This document shows, in pieces, positions 58,291-64,000 of a stretch of DNA of 64,000 bases. Under the pieces are notes generated by a model. It ran no database searches and was not told the DNA's origin. It saw only the letters and a program-made list of their open reading frames with translations. The position numbers were made by a program, and so were the translations under genes. Position 1 is the first letter of the stretch. Each line of letters opens with the position of its first letter. The stretch comes from Aquisalimonas sp007126095 (GTDB lineage Bacteria > Pseudomonadota > Gammaproteobacteria > Nitrococcales > Aquisalimonadaceae), in assembly GCF_048323695.1 (NCBI RefSeq), contig NZ_JBLWFT010000002.1:284935-348934 (forward strand). Reading direction: 5' to 3'.

Positions 58291-59383
58291 CCGGGGCGTA
58301 CGGGCCGCATGCCTTACCGTGAGCGGTGTGGTGTTGCTGTGCGCGGGTCTGGCGAAGGCAGGCCCCGTCGCCCTGAGCGCGACCGGCTACGGAGACAGTG
58401 AGAGCGCCGCCCGCGCCGACGCCCTGCGCAGCCTCAGCGAGCAGGTGGTGGCCGAAGTGGATGGCGAGACGGAGGTCCGGACCACCATTGATGCCGACGG
58501 CGAGCGGGAGTCCATGGATTCCCGTATCGCAACCCGCTCGGAGGGATACTTCGAGGGCGTCGACTACGCCGCGCCGGAACCCTCGGAAGATCACTACCAG
58601 GTAGAAGCCCGCCTGCCCGACTCCGGTCTGGTCGCGACGCTGGACCAGATACGGCGGGACCTGGACCGCGATTTTGCGGCCATGAGCCCGCGAGACCTGG
58701 AGGCCGTGGTGGACCGGGCGGATTTCGGTCTTGCCCTGGCCGGCTATGCGTCCCGCCCCACCGCCGAGGTGGAGCAGGCGGTGGAGGCGTTCGAAGCAGC
58801 GCGCGGGGACGCGGTCCGGTATCTGGACTTCGCCCGGATCACCTTCGACGTGGAGCCCGATGACGCGCGCATCACGCTGGAAGACACCCGGCTCGACAAC
58901 AGGCAGCAACAGCTGGTCCCCACCGGGGTCCATCGCTACCGGATCGAAGCGGATGGCTATCAGCCGGAAGCCGACTCCCTGCGGGTCAACAGTGATACCG
59001 ACCGTACCGAGACGATTGCCCTCGTCCCCGACGTGGACGCCGTGGTTCGCCTCGACGTGCCGGACTGCTGCGAACGCGCGGTGCGTCGCGTGCTCGGCGA
59101 TTACGGCTTCCGCGTGGCCGACGATGCACCGGTGACTCTGCGCTTCCAGCTTGACCAGACCTATCTCACCGAGATTTCGGGCGAGGCCTATTACCGGCTG
59201 CAGGGAGAGGTGGCGAGCTTGCGCGACGGCGATGTGGTCGCCAGCAATAGTGCCACCCTGCGCCAGGTGGGCGAGAGCGCCGTTGATGACCGCTCGACCG
59301 CCGTGATCGGTGCGCTTACCCGCGCCATCATCTCCGGCGAGCGCGCCCGCACCCTTTTTCAGGACACTACCCACAACCACTGA
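58259..59383 (+). CDS. Periplasmic LPP20-like/PEGA-domain protein, function unknown
   Basis: The 374 residues have a signal peptide (AACLTVSGVVLLCAGLAKA) and then LSATGYGDSESAARADALRSLSEQVVAEV, again the LPP20/FlgT-type strand-helix motif (about 40-70). Around 198-260 is a PEGA-like beta domain (FDVEPDDARITLEDTRL ... HRYRIEADGYQPE), a fold often linked to surface or cell-wall binding. A last domain (about 270-360) carries a CC pair. It overlaps the preceding gene by 32 bp; a second in-frame ATG at 58271 is possible. The shared N-terminal motif with its neighbours suggests that the cluster arose by duplication of one module. Confidence 0.75.
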   Translation: MVAAMTSSSSNRGVRAACLTVSGVVLLCAGLAKAGPVALSATGYGDSESAARADALRSLSEQVVAEVDGETEVRTTIDADGERESMDSRIATRSEGYFEGVDYAAPEPSEDHYQVEARLPDSGLVATLDQIRRDLDRDFAAMSPRDLEAVVDRADFGLALAGYASRPTAEVEQAVEAFEAARGDAVRYLDFARITFDVEPDDARITLEDTRLDNRQQQLVPTGVHRYRIEADGYQPEADSLRVNSDTDRTETIALVPDVDAVVRLDVPDCCERAVRRVLGDYGFRVADDAPVTLRFQLDQTYLTEISGEAYYRLQGEVASLRDGDVVASNSATLRQVGESAVDDRSTAVIGALTRAIISGERARTLFQDTTHNH

Positions 59384-59401
59384 CGTAGCAGGAGGAATCC
59401 C

Positions 59402-59983
59402 ATGAGGATGACAGTCGTGAGTCGTAGCGCCAAAGGTCTCGTTTTCGCATCGTTCAGCGCCATGGTGCTGGGAGGCTGCGCCATGATGGGCGGCCAGCAG
59501 GAGGCCGAGGAGACCGATCCCATGGCCGACCAGCGGGTCATGGAGCCGGACTGGTACATGCCGGGCAACAATGACGCCGGGGACGGCGGTGTCTACGGCT
59601 ATGGTCAGGGCGAAAGCGAGAGCCGCCGACTGGCCGAAAGCCAGGCCCAGGCTGAGGCACGCCGCAGCGTGGCAACGGCCATTGCGGGCGAGTCTGCCGG
59701 CGTTCTCGAGGAAACCTCTGGCGACATGGACGGCGATGTCGTGGAGACGGCCCGGGAAGCCTACGAGAGCTTCTTCGATCAGGAGCTGTACGGCGTCGAA
59801 GTGGACCGCCGTGAGCTGCTCCAGGACCCGGACACCTCGGAGTACCGGGCGTTCTATCGCGTGCGCGTGGAAGGCGAAATCTTCGACGCCATGCTGGAAG
59901 CAGCCATGAACGACGAGCAGCTCAGCTCCACGATCCCGCAGCACGACGATGCCATGGAGGCCCTGGATGAGCGGCGCGACTGA
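59402..59983 (+). CDS. LPP20-family lipoprotein
   Basis: The 193 residues have a lipobox (SAMVLGGC, cysteine about residue 26) and the LPP20 pattern: PDWYMPG, GVYGYGQGESESRRLAESQAQAEARRSVA, and a long helix. The C-terminal half has YRAFYRVRVEGEIFDAML, typical of the closing strand in this family. AGGAGGAA precedes the ATG. LPP20 domains occur in Helicobacter surface lipoproteins and in proteins tied to flagellar or secretion structures, but no activity is established. It overlaps the next small gene by 17 bp. Confidence 0.82.
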   Translation: MRMTVVSRSAKGLVFASFSAMVLGGCAMMGGQQEAEETDPMADQRVMEPDWYMPGNNDAGDGGVYGYGQGESESRRLAESQAQAEARRSVATAIAGESAGVLEETSGDMDGDVVETAREAYESFFDQELYGVEVDRRELLQDPDTSEYRAFYRVRVEGEIFDAMLEAAMNDEQLSSTIPQHDDAMEALDERRD

Positions 59984-60167
59984 GTCTCTGGTGCGGCGCG
60001 CCGGGCTAGCGGTTGTGCTGGCCTTCGCGGTGGGTGCCGTGGCGGGTTGCACCACACCCGGTGACATCGTGGACGAGGCGTCCGAACAGGCTGAGAAAGA
60101 GCGCGACAGGCAGAACGCCGAGCGCTCGCACCGTGAGGGTATGGATGGTCTTGAAGACCGTCGCTAG
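59967..60167 (+). CDS. Small lipoprotein, 66 aa
   Basis: A short signal and lipobox (GLAVVLAFAVGAVAGC, cysteine about residue 27) are followed by about 40 highly charged residues (DIVDEASEQAEKERDRQNAERSH region), predicted as one amphipathic helix. It could be a small outer-membrane anchor or a Lpp-like spacer; nothing identifies it further. GGAGG lies 6 bp before the ATG at 59967, inside the end of the LPP20 gene, so expression is coupled. It is the last gene of the five-gene cluster; a large hairpin follows. Confidence 0.7.
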   Translation: MSGATESLVRRAGLAVVLAFAVGAVAGCTTPGDIVDEASEQAEKERDRQNAERSHREGMDGLEDRR

Positions 60168-60183
60168 CCCCTGATGGCCGCCC

Positions 60184-60242
60184 TGTCGCGGGTGTTCGGT
60201 GGCGATGTGGCTGCCCGGGCCGCAGCCACCGACCCTGCGACA
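60184..60242 (+). terminator. Large imperfect hairpin at the end of the envelope cluster
   Basis: Arms 60184-60203 and 60225-60242 pair over about 17 bases (TGTCGC with GCGACA outermost, then GGTGGC with GCCACC) with a bulge. An alternative inner stem GGCTGC/GCAGCC (60209-60227) competes with it. It lies 16 bp beyond the small lipoprotein stop. There is no T-run, so it may be a transcript-stabilising structure rather than a terminator. Confidence 0.4.
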
Positions 60243-60278
60243 TGGCGATGGCCGATAAACCTCTCGCAGAGGCGTGAC

Positions 60279-60307
60279 TTGACATGCCTCGCCATCGGTT
60301 GGAGAAT
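60279..60307 (+). promoter_or_regulatory. tRNA-Met promoter
   Basis: A perfect TTGACA (60279-60284) and GAGAAT (60302-60307) are spaced by 17 bp. Transcription would begin near 60314, 13 bp before the mature tRNA. The sequence after the -10 is GC-rich (CCCGC), the discriminator type expected for a stringently controlled stable-RNA promoter. Confidence 0.7.
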
Positions 60308-60326
60308 CCCGCTTCCGCAGTTCCGT

Positions 60327-60403
60327 GGCTACGTAGCTCAGTTGGTCAGAGCATCGCACTCATAATGCGAGGGTCGGTGGTTCAAATCCACCCGTAGCCA
60401 CCA
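60327..60403 (+). tRNA. tRNA-Met (elongator, anticodon CAU)
   Basis: A complete 77-nt cloverleaf. The acceptor is GGCTACG with CGTAGCC. The anticodon stem is TCGCA/TGCGA around loop CTCATAA, giving anticodon CAT. The T loop is GGTTCAAATCC, and an encoded CCA is followed by TTTTT as a terminator. The G1-C72 pair and overall sequence match elongator tRNA-Met and not the initiator, which has a 1-72 mismatch. A tRNA-Ile with modified CAU is a less likely alternative. Confidence 0.95.
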
Positions 60404-60485
60404 TTTTTCTTCGTCTGCACCCCATCTTGTTGCGCCACTTCACGGTGTGACTAATTCGTGTCGTGTGGCGTTCATCAGCCGTGAC

Positions 60486-60512
60486 TCAATTCCCGCCGGT
60501 ACCCGCCGATAA
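60486..60512 (+). promoter_or_regulatory. Sigma-28 (FliA) promoter for the chemotaxis receptor
   Basis: A perfect sigma-28 -10 element GCCGATAA (60505-60512) follows TCAATTCC (60486-60493) at the standard 11-bp spacing; the consensus -35 is TAAAGTTT. It lies 45 bp before the receptor ATG. Chemotaxis receptors are typical class-3 flagellar genes, so promoter and gene agree. Confidence 0.78.
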
Positions 60513-60557
60513 CACGCGAAAATCGAACCACAACAACGTTATTCAAGAGGCGGGTTC

Positions 60558-62201
60558 ATGTTTGTCTATCTTAGGAAGCTGCGCGTCAGCCAGCGTATCT
60601 GGCTGATCCTCGGGATCGCCGTGGCCGTGTTCGTGATCAATGCTCTTCTGACCCTGGGCTCCACCAGGGCGTCGCTGCAGGAGGAGCGCCTGTCTCAGGC
60701 TGTGGCGGTCAACGAAACGGCGATCGCGATCATGCAGCACTTCCACGGGCTCGAGCAGGAGGGGGCGATCGACGGGGAGACCGCGCGCGAACAGGCGCTG
60801 GAGTCCCTGCGTGGTATCCGTTATTTGGGGGAAGAGTATCTGTGGGTGCATAACCGCGACAACATCATGCAGATGCACCCTGTCTCCCCGGAGCTGGAAG
60901 GTGAGGACCTGAGCGAGCTGGACGATGGAACCGGTAACCTGTTCGTCGAGCGCATGACCCGGGAAGTCCTGGGGTCGGATGATGGCCGCTCGAGAATCGC
61001 CTACATGTGGCCACGGCCCGGCGAGGAAGAGTCCATCGAAAAGGTCTCCGAGGCCCATTACTTCGAGCCTTGGGGCTACGTCATCGCCAGCGGCGTCTAT
61101 ATGGCCGATATCAATGCTGCCGTAAACCGGGAGCTGACGAACAGTATCGTCACTAGCGTCATCGGGCTCGTGCTGGTCATCGGCATTGGCTGGGCGGTCA
61201 TTGTCAGCATTACCCGTCCACTGCGTTCGACCATCGGCGGCATCGAGAAGGCGGCGGAGGAGCCGGTGGACCTCACCGCCCGGCTGGACGAGTCGGGGCG
61301 TGACGAGCTCACCGACCTGTCGCGGACGTTCAACCGCCTGTTCGACACCCTGCAGGGCGTGGTGAACCAGGTGCGCGAGGGCAGCGATACGCTGCTGAAC
61401 TCCGCAGAGCAACTGCGTGACCTTACCGGCGACGCCGACAAGAACAGCCGGCAGCAGCAGGAAGACACCGACGAGCTGGCCAGCTCCATGAACGAAATGG
61501 CAGCGACGGTGCAGGAGGTGGCTCAGAACGCCAGCTCTGCTGCAGAGGCGGCGGCCCAGGCGCAGTCCGAGACCCAGTCGGGTGCCGAGACGGTGACCTA
61601 CACCAAGGACGCCATCGGTACCCTGGCCCGGGAGCTGGAGGAGAGCCGTAATGCGGTAAACCAGCTCGCCAGCGAGTCGGACAACGTGCAGACGGTGCTG
61701 GAGGTGATTAATGGTATCGCCGAGCAGACCAACTTGCTGGCGCTGAACGCGGCCATCGAGGCGGCCCGGGCCGGCGAGCACGGGCGCGGGTTCTCGGTGG
61801 TGGCCGACGAGGTGCGCACGCTGGCGCAGCGCACGCAGCAGTCCACCCAGGAGATCCGTGACATCCTCGAGCGGCTGCAGAGCGGCTCGCGGCAGGCGGC
61901 GGAGTCCATCGAGGCGCGTACCGAGAGTGCGCGGCAGACGGTGGAGCGCTCCAACGAGACGGAGACCGCGCTGGGGACGATTGCCGGTGCGGTGGATGGT
62001 ATCAGCGGCATGAACACGCAGATTGCCAGTGCCGCGGAGGAGCAGTCGGCGACGGCGGACGAGATCAACCGTCGGGTGAGCGGCATTCGGGATGCGGCCA
62101 CGAGCAGCGGCGAGGCCATGGACAAGGCGCGCTCGGGGGCAGATGACCTCAACGCCATGGCCGAGCAGCTGCGGCATGCGGTTGCACGGCTGCGCGCCTG
62201 A
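60558..62201 (+). CDS. Methyl-accepting chemotaxis protein with Cache sensor domain
   Basis: Transmembrane chemoreceptor of 547 residues. Domain order: TM1 (about 13-35), a periplasmic single-Cache domain (36-190) with RYLGEEYLWVHNRDNIMQMHP and YFEPWGYVIASGVYM, TM2 (195-217), HAMP (218-270), and the cytoplasmic signalling coiled coil. The invariant hairpin tip reads EVINGIAEQTNLLALNAAIE, followed by AARAGEHGRGFSVVADEVR. The ligand is unknown. There is no C-terminal CheR-docking pentapeptide. The sigma-28 promoter implies flagellar co-regulation. Confidence 0.95.
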   Translation: MFVYLRKLRVSQRIWLILGIAVAVFVINALLTLGSTRASLQEERLSQAVAVNETAIAIMQHFHGLEQEGAIDGETAREQALESLRGIRYLGEEYLWVHNRDNIMQMHPVSPELEGEDLSELDDGTGNLFVERMTREVLGSDDGRSRIAYMWPRPGEEESIEKVSEAHYFEPWGYVIASGVYMADINAAVNRELTNSIVTSVIGLVLVIGIGWAVIVSITRPLRSTIGGIEKAAEEPVDLTARLDESGRDELTDLSRTFNRLFDTLQGVVNQVREGSDTLLNSAEQLRDLTGDADKNSRQQQEDTDELASSMNEMAATVQEVAQNASSAAEAAAQAQSETQSGAETVTYTKDAIGTLARELEESRNAVNQLASESDNVQTVLEVINGIAEQTNLLALNAAIEAARAGEHGRGFSVVADEVRTLAQRTQQSTQEIRDILERLQSGSRQAAESIEARTESARQTVERSNETETALGTIAGAVDGISGMNTQIASAAEEQSATADEINRRVSGIRDAATSSGEAMDKARSGADDLNAMAEQLRHAVARLRA

Positions 62202-62307
62202 CGGCGGCGACAATGCGGCGATGCGATTTGGGCCGGTGCACGCTTCAGCGGGTGCACCGGGCTTCTGATTCGCTACAATGGCGCTGAACCGTCGCACAGG
62301 AGGCGCC

Positions 62308-62730
62308 ATGTACGAATTCGTGCAATACACCGCGGCCGACGTGATGACTTCGCGGCCAATCACCACACGGTCCGATGCCACCGTGGGCGACGCGCAGGCC
62401 CTGTTTGAACAGCACGGCTTCAACGGCATGCCGGTTACCGATGACAGCGGCGCCCTGGTGGGCTTTGTCACCAAGATGGACGTGCTCCGCGCCTTCACCC
62501 TGCGGCCGGAACACATCGTGCCGCCCTATAATCTGATCATGCGGGACACGGTCGATCGCATCATGACCCGCGACCCGGTCTCCGTCTCGCCCGACTGCCC
62601 CCTCACACGCGTCCTCCAGCGTCTCGTGCAACTCGGCGTCAAGAGCCTCCCCGTCATGGACGGCGATCAACTGGTGGGCGTGGTGGCGCGGGAAGACGTG
62701 CTCGGCGCGCTGCGGCGGGCAACGGAGTGA
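62308..62730 (+). CDS. CBS-domain pair protein
   Basis: The 140-residue protein is two CBS domains and nothing else (about 12-67 and 79-136), which bind adenosine nucleotides in many proteins. Typical segments are ADVMTSRPITTRSDATVGDA, MPVTDDSGALVGFVTKMDVL, IMTRDPVSVSPDCPL and LPVMDGDQLVGVVAREDVL. The partner it regulates is unknown. AGGAGG lies 4 bp before the ATG at 62308. A degenerate copy of its C-terminal half lies about 190 bp downstream. Confidence 0.88.
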   Translation: MYEFVQYTAADVMTSRPITTRSDATVGDAQALFEQHGFNGMPVTDDSGALVGFVTKMDVLRAFTLRPEHIVPPYNLIMRDTVDRIMTRDPVSVSPDCPLTRVLQRLVQLGVKSLPVMDGDQLVGVVAREDVLGALRRATE

Positions 62731-62777
62731 TTTTCGTCACAAGCGTCTGTGGGCCTGCAGTCCGTTGTAGCAAGACG

Positions 62778-62872
62778 TTGAGCGCGATTCCCGCTCAAGG
62801 TGGACCTGAAGGTCCACCCTACGAGCCCCGAAAGTGCCGCCGCCAGGCGTAGGGTGGACCTTCTGGTCCACC
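62778..62872. repeat. REP-like palindromes A and B (facing pair)
   Basis: Copy A (62799-62823, minus orientation) and copy B (62848-62872, plus orientation) each read as a 25-bp element of type CGTAGGGTGGAC-ctt-c/t-GTCCACC, itself an internal palindrome. A separate perfect hairpin TTGAGCG-N7-CGCTCAA (62778-62798) lies just before copy A. The same element recurs at 63826-63932. Confidence 0.88.
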
Positions 62873-62915
62873 ACCAAGCGGTTGCCCGGCACCCACACCC
62901 TCCCAGAGTGTCACG

Positions 62916-63041
62916 CACTTCGATGCCGAGAGCTTTCCCTTGCCGGATGTAGATCAGCTGGTGGGTGTCGTGGCGTGGAAGGATGTGCGCGGCCACGTTG
63001 CGGCGGAGTCAGGGTTGCTCAAGCGGCGGTGGTACCCATAA
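62916..63041 (+). pseudogene. Remnant of a CBS-domain gene
   Basis: The frame ending at the TAA at 63039-63041 encodes a segment ESFPLPDVDQLVGVVAWKDV that aligns with KSLPVMDGDQLVGVVAREDV of the intact CBS gene upstream. Nucleotide similarity over about 60 bp is also evident. No start codon or first CBS domain is present in frame, and the tail after the match differs. It appears to be a decayed partial duplication or the end of a second CBS gene. Confidence 0.65.
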
Positions 63042-63042
63042 G

Positions 63043-63066
63043 AAAGCCCCGCATATGCGGGGCTTT
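63043..63066. terminator. Bidirectional terminator (pilA side)
   Basis: A perfect 24-bp palindrome starts AAAGCCCCGCAT and ends in GGGGCTTT. The 38-bp distance from the pilA stop on the minus strand marks it as the pilA terminator. It reads equally well on the plus strand. Confidence 0.85.
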
Positions 63067-63104
63067 GCAGAGCAAAGCAGTTGCTTTCCCTCTACGGCAG
63101 ACGC

Positions 63105-63530
63105 TTACGGCGTTTCGCAGTCGGACGCATACTCTGCTGCAACCGTGGTTTCACAAGCCCACGTCCCTTCGCCAGCCGTATATGTGTAAGTTACGGTTTC
63201 CGTCGCGATGTTCGGGTTGGCGTCCTCGAAAGTGTATACGAGGTCGTAAGTGTCACCGGACGAGAGGGCGTCGTTTACGTCTTCGCTTGAGGTGATGGAT
63301 CCATACTCACCGTCTGTCTGCAGCCCGAGGTCGTCGAACTCGAACGTTCTGCCAGCGTCGACCCGCTCCTGAACAGCGACGCGCGCACCGCCGAGAAGAT
63401 TATGAGACTCCGAGAACTGCGCCCGGGCCACGTAGTTCTGGTACTGCGGGATGGCGATGGCCGCCAGAATGCCGATGATCGCCACGACGATCATGAGTTC
63501 GATGAGTGTGAAACCCTTTTGAGCCTTCAT
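63105..63530 (-). CDS. pilA: Type IV major pilin PilA
   Basis: The 141 residues form a type IVa prepilin: a 6-residue leader (MKAQKG), cleavage before Phe, Glu at mature position 5 (FTLIELMIVVAIIGILAAIAI), then a globular domain with two C-terminal cysteines (CETTVAAEYASDC) forming the usual disulfide loop. The length is typical. A sigma-54 promoter and GGAAGGAG precede it. Only the pilin is in this window; assembly genes (pilB, pilC, pilD) must be elsewhere. Confidence 0.95.
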   Translation of the reverse strand: MKAQKGFTLIELMIVVAIIGILAAIAIPQYQNYVARAQFSESHNLLGGARVAVQERVDAGRTFEFDDLGLQTDGEYGSITSSEDVNDALSSGDTYDLVYTFEDANPNIATETVTYTYTAGEGTWACETTVAAEYASDCETP

Positions 63531-63661
63531 GGTGGTACTCCTTCCTTTTGGTTTTGGTCAGATTCGCCCGATCCGGGGCGAATGCGGGACCGGTTTTGCC
63601 CTGACTTCGAGAACCGTGCAACCGCCCTGCGAGGTGTTCAGCACGTTCTGATCGAGTAGGA

Positions 63662-63677
63662 AGCATAAGACGTGCCA
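63662..63677 (-). promoter_or_regulatory. Sigma-54 promoter of pilA
   Basis: On the minus strand TGGCACGTCTTATGCT has the diagnostic GG and GC dinucleotides 10 bp apart. The -24 element TGGCACG is perfect; the -12 element ATGCT departs slightly from TTGCA. The start would give a leader of about 120 nt. PilR/PilS-controlled sigma-54 promoters drive pilA in Pseudomonas and relatives. Confidence 0.75.
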
Positions 63678-64000
63678 GGTGTGCGCATTGCGCGCGGGCC
63701 CTGCATGGCGCGGGTTCTGTCTTGGCGCTGGTAACGCCGGGTAGGGCAAAGTGTCGTCCGACGTCAGTCCGGCTTCGAGGAGGTGACGCTTTGCGTCACT
63801 CTTGATGCCCGGCGACAGGATGAGCGGTGGACGTGAACGTCCACCCTACGTGGGGTGACGGGGCGTAGGGGCCGTAGATACCGTCTTGCGGGTCAAGCGG
63901 TAGACCCCGTAGGGCGGACCTTCAGGTCCGCCATCCCGGGCCCCCCATGCCGGTTGGCCGTCAGGCCAACGCGGGGTCGTAAGGGCGCTGGTTTTTGATG
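63678..64000. other. Non-coding, palindrome-rich tail of the window
   Basis: I see no gene in the last 323 bp. It holds a hairpin GTGACGC-ttt-GCGTCAC (63783-63799), REP-like copies C and D described separately, and GTTGGCC-gtca-GGCCAAC (63953-63970). The density of palindromes suggests a REP-rich intergenic region. Upstream activator sites for sigma-54 (PilR) would be expected here but are not recognisable. Confidence 0.6.
63826..63932. repeat. REP-like palindromes C and D (facing pair)
   Basis: Copy C (63826-63850, minus orientation) and copy D (63908-63932, plus orientation) belong to the same 25-bp family as the pair at 62.8 kb. Copy D has compensating changes in its stem (GGCGGAC with GTCCGCC instead of GGTGGAC with GTCCACC), which keeps the palindrome intact. 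Confidence 0.87.

Noticed and set aside
62834..63295. Plus-strand 153-codon frame after the CBS gene
   Set aside because: It reads through REP copy B and the CBS remnant in the wrong frame, through the terminator, and antisense into pilA.
1..64000. Insertion sequences, prophage, integrons, CRISPR arrays, rRNA operons
   Set aside because: No transposase, integrase, phage structural, cas or rRNA sequence was found. The only repeats are the coding Pro-Glu array and REP-like palindromes.

Overview
The window is about 64 kb of high-GC, densely packed gammaproteobacterial chromosome. Several things point to a halophilic or haloalkaliphilic member of the Ectothiorhodospiraceae/Chromatiales type (Alkalilimnicola, Halorhodospira or Aquisalimonas-like). 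These are the housekeeping gene orders (lptD-surA-pdxA-rsmA, mreBCD-mrdAB, lolB-ispE-tRNA-prs-rplY-pth-ychF), the acidic proteins and acidic tails (for example L25), and a PPi-type phosphofructokinase. This placement is inference from gene content; no rRNA is present to test it. I see no insertion sequence, prophage or CRISPR array.

Layout. 0-12 kb: 3' part of a PPi-dependent phosphofructokinase, pyrophosphatase, prmA, a zinc-ribbon membrane protein with a 17-unit Pro-Glu repeat, fis, purH-purD, an HDOD protein, a YyaL-like protein and ampD-ampE. 12-23 kb (mostly minus strand): tal-apaG-apaH, a universal stress protein, rsmA, pdxA, surA and lptD, with amgK-murU divergent from lptD. 22.6-33 kb (minus): a thioesterase, then the cell-elongation block read mreB-mreC-mreD-mrdA-rodA-mltB-rlpA-dacA-ybeD-lipB. 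mreC appears to start with ATC. 33.3-37.4 kb: gatCAB and hslO.

37.4-47.5 kb: moeB, prmC and a Trm112-like gene on the minus strand are separated from prfA and hemA by an opposite-strand block. That block holds a diverged ClpX paralogue, a DAHP synthase, dksA with a structured leader, and znuA-znuC-znuB behind a Zur-type palindrome. It looks like an insertion into an ancestral hemA-prfA-prmC operon and is rich in zinc-dependent or zinc-handling proteins.

47.7-54.7 kb: a TPR lipoprotein, lolB, ispE, tRNA-Gln, prs, rplY, pth and ychF. 55-60.2 kb: five consecutive plus-strand genes that I cannot assign to any described system. They encode an exported protein with a predicted beta-barrel, a large lipoprotein, a PEGA-like periplasmic protein, an LPP20-type lipoprotein and a tiny lipoprotein. 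This is the best candidate for an undescribed envelope system. 60.3-64 kb: tRNA-Met, a chemotaxis receptor behind a sigma-28 promoter, a CBS-domain protein with a decayed partial copy downstream, and pilA behind a sigma-54 promoter, among REP-like palindromes.

Two functional themes dominate. One is envelope biogenesis: the elongasome, peptidoglycan recycling by AmpD and AmgK/MurU, LPS and lipoprotein delivery by LptD, SurA and LolB, and the unassigned lipoprotein cluster. The other is translation and its quality control: PrmA, PrmC, RF1, Pth, GatCAB, RsmA, L25 and YchF.
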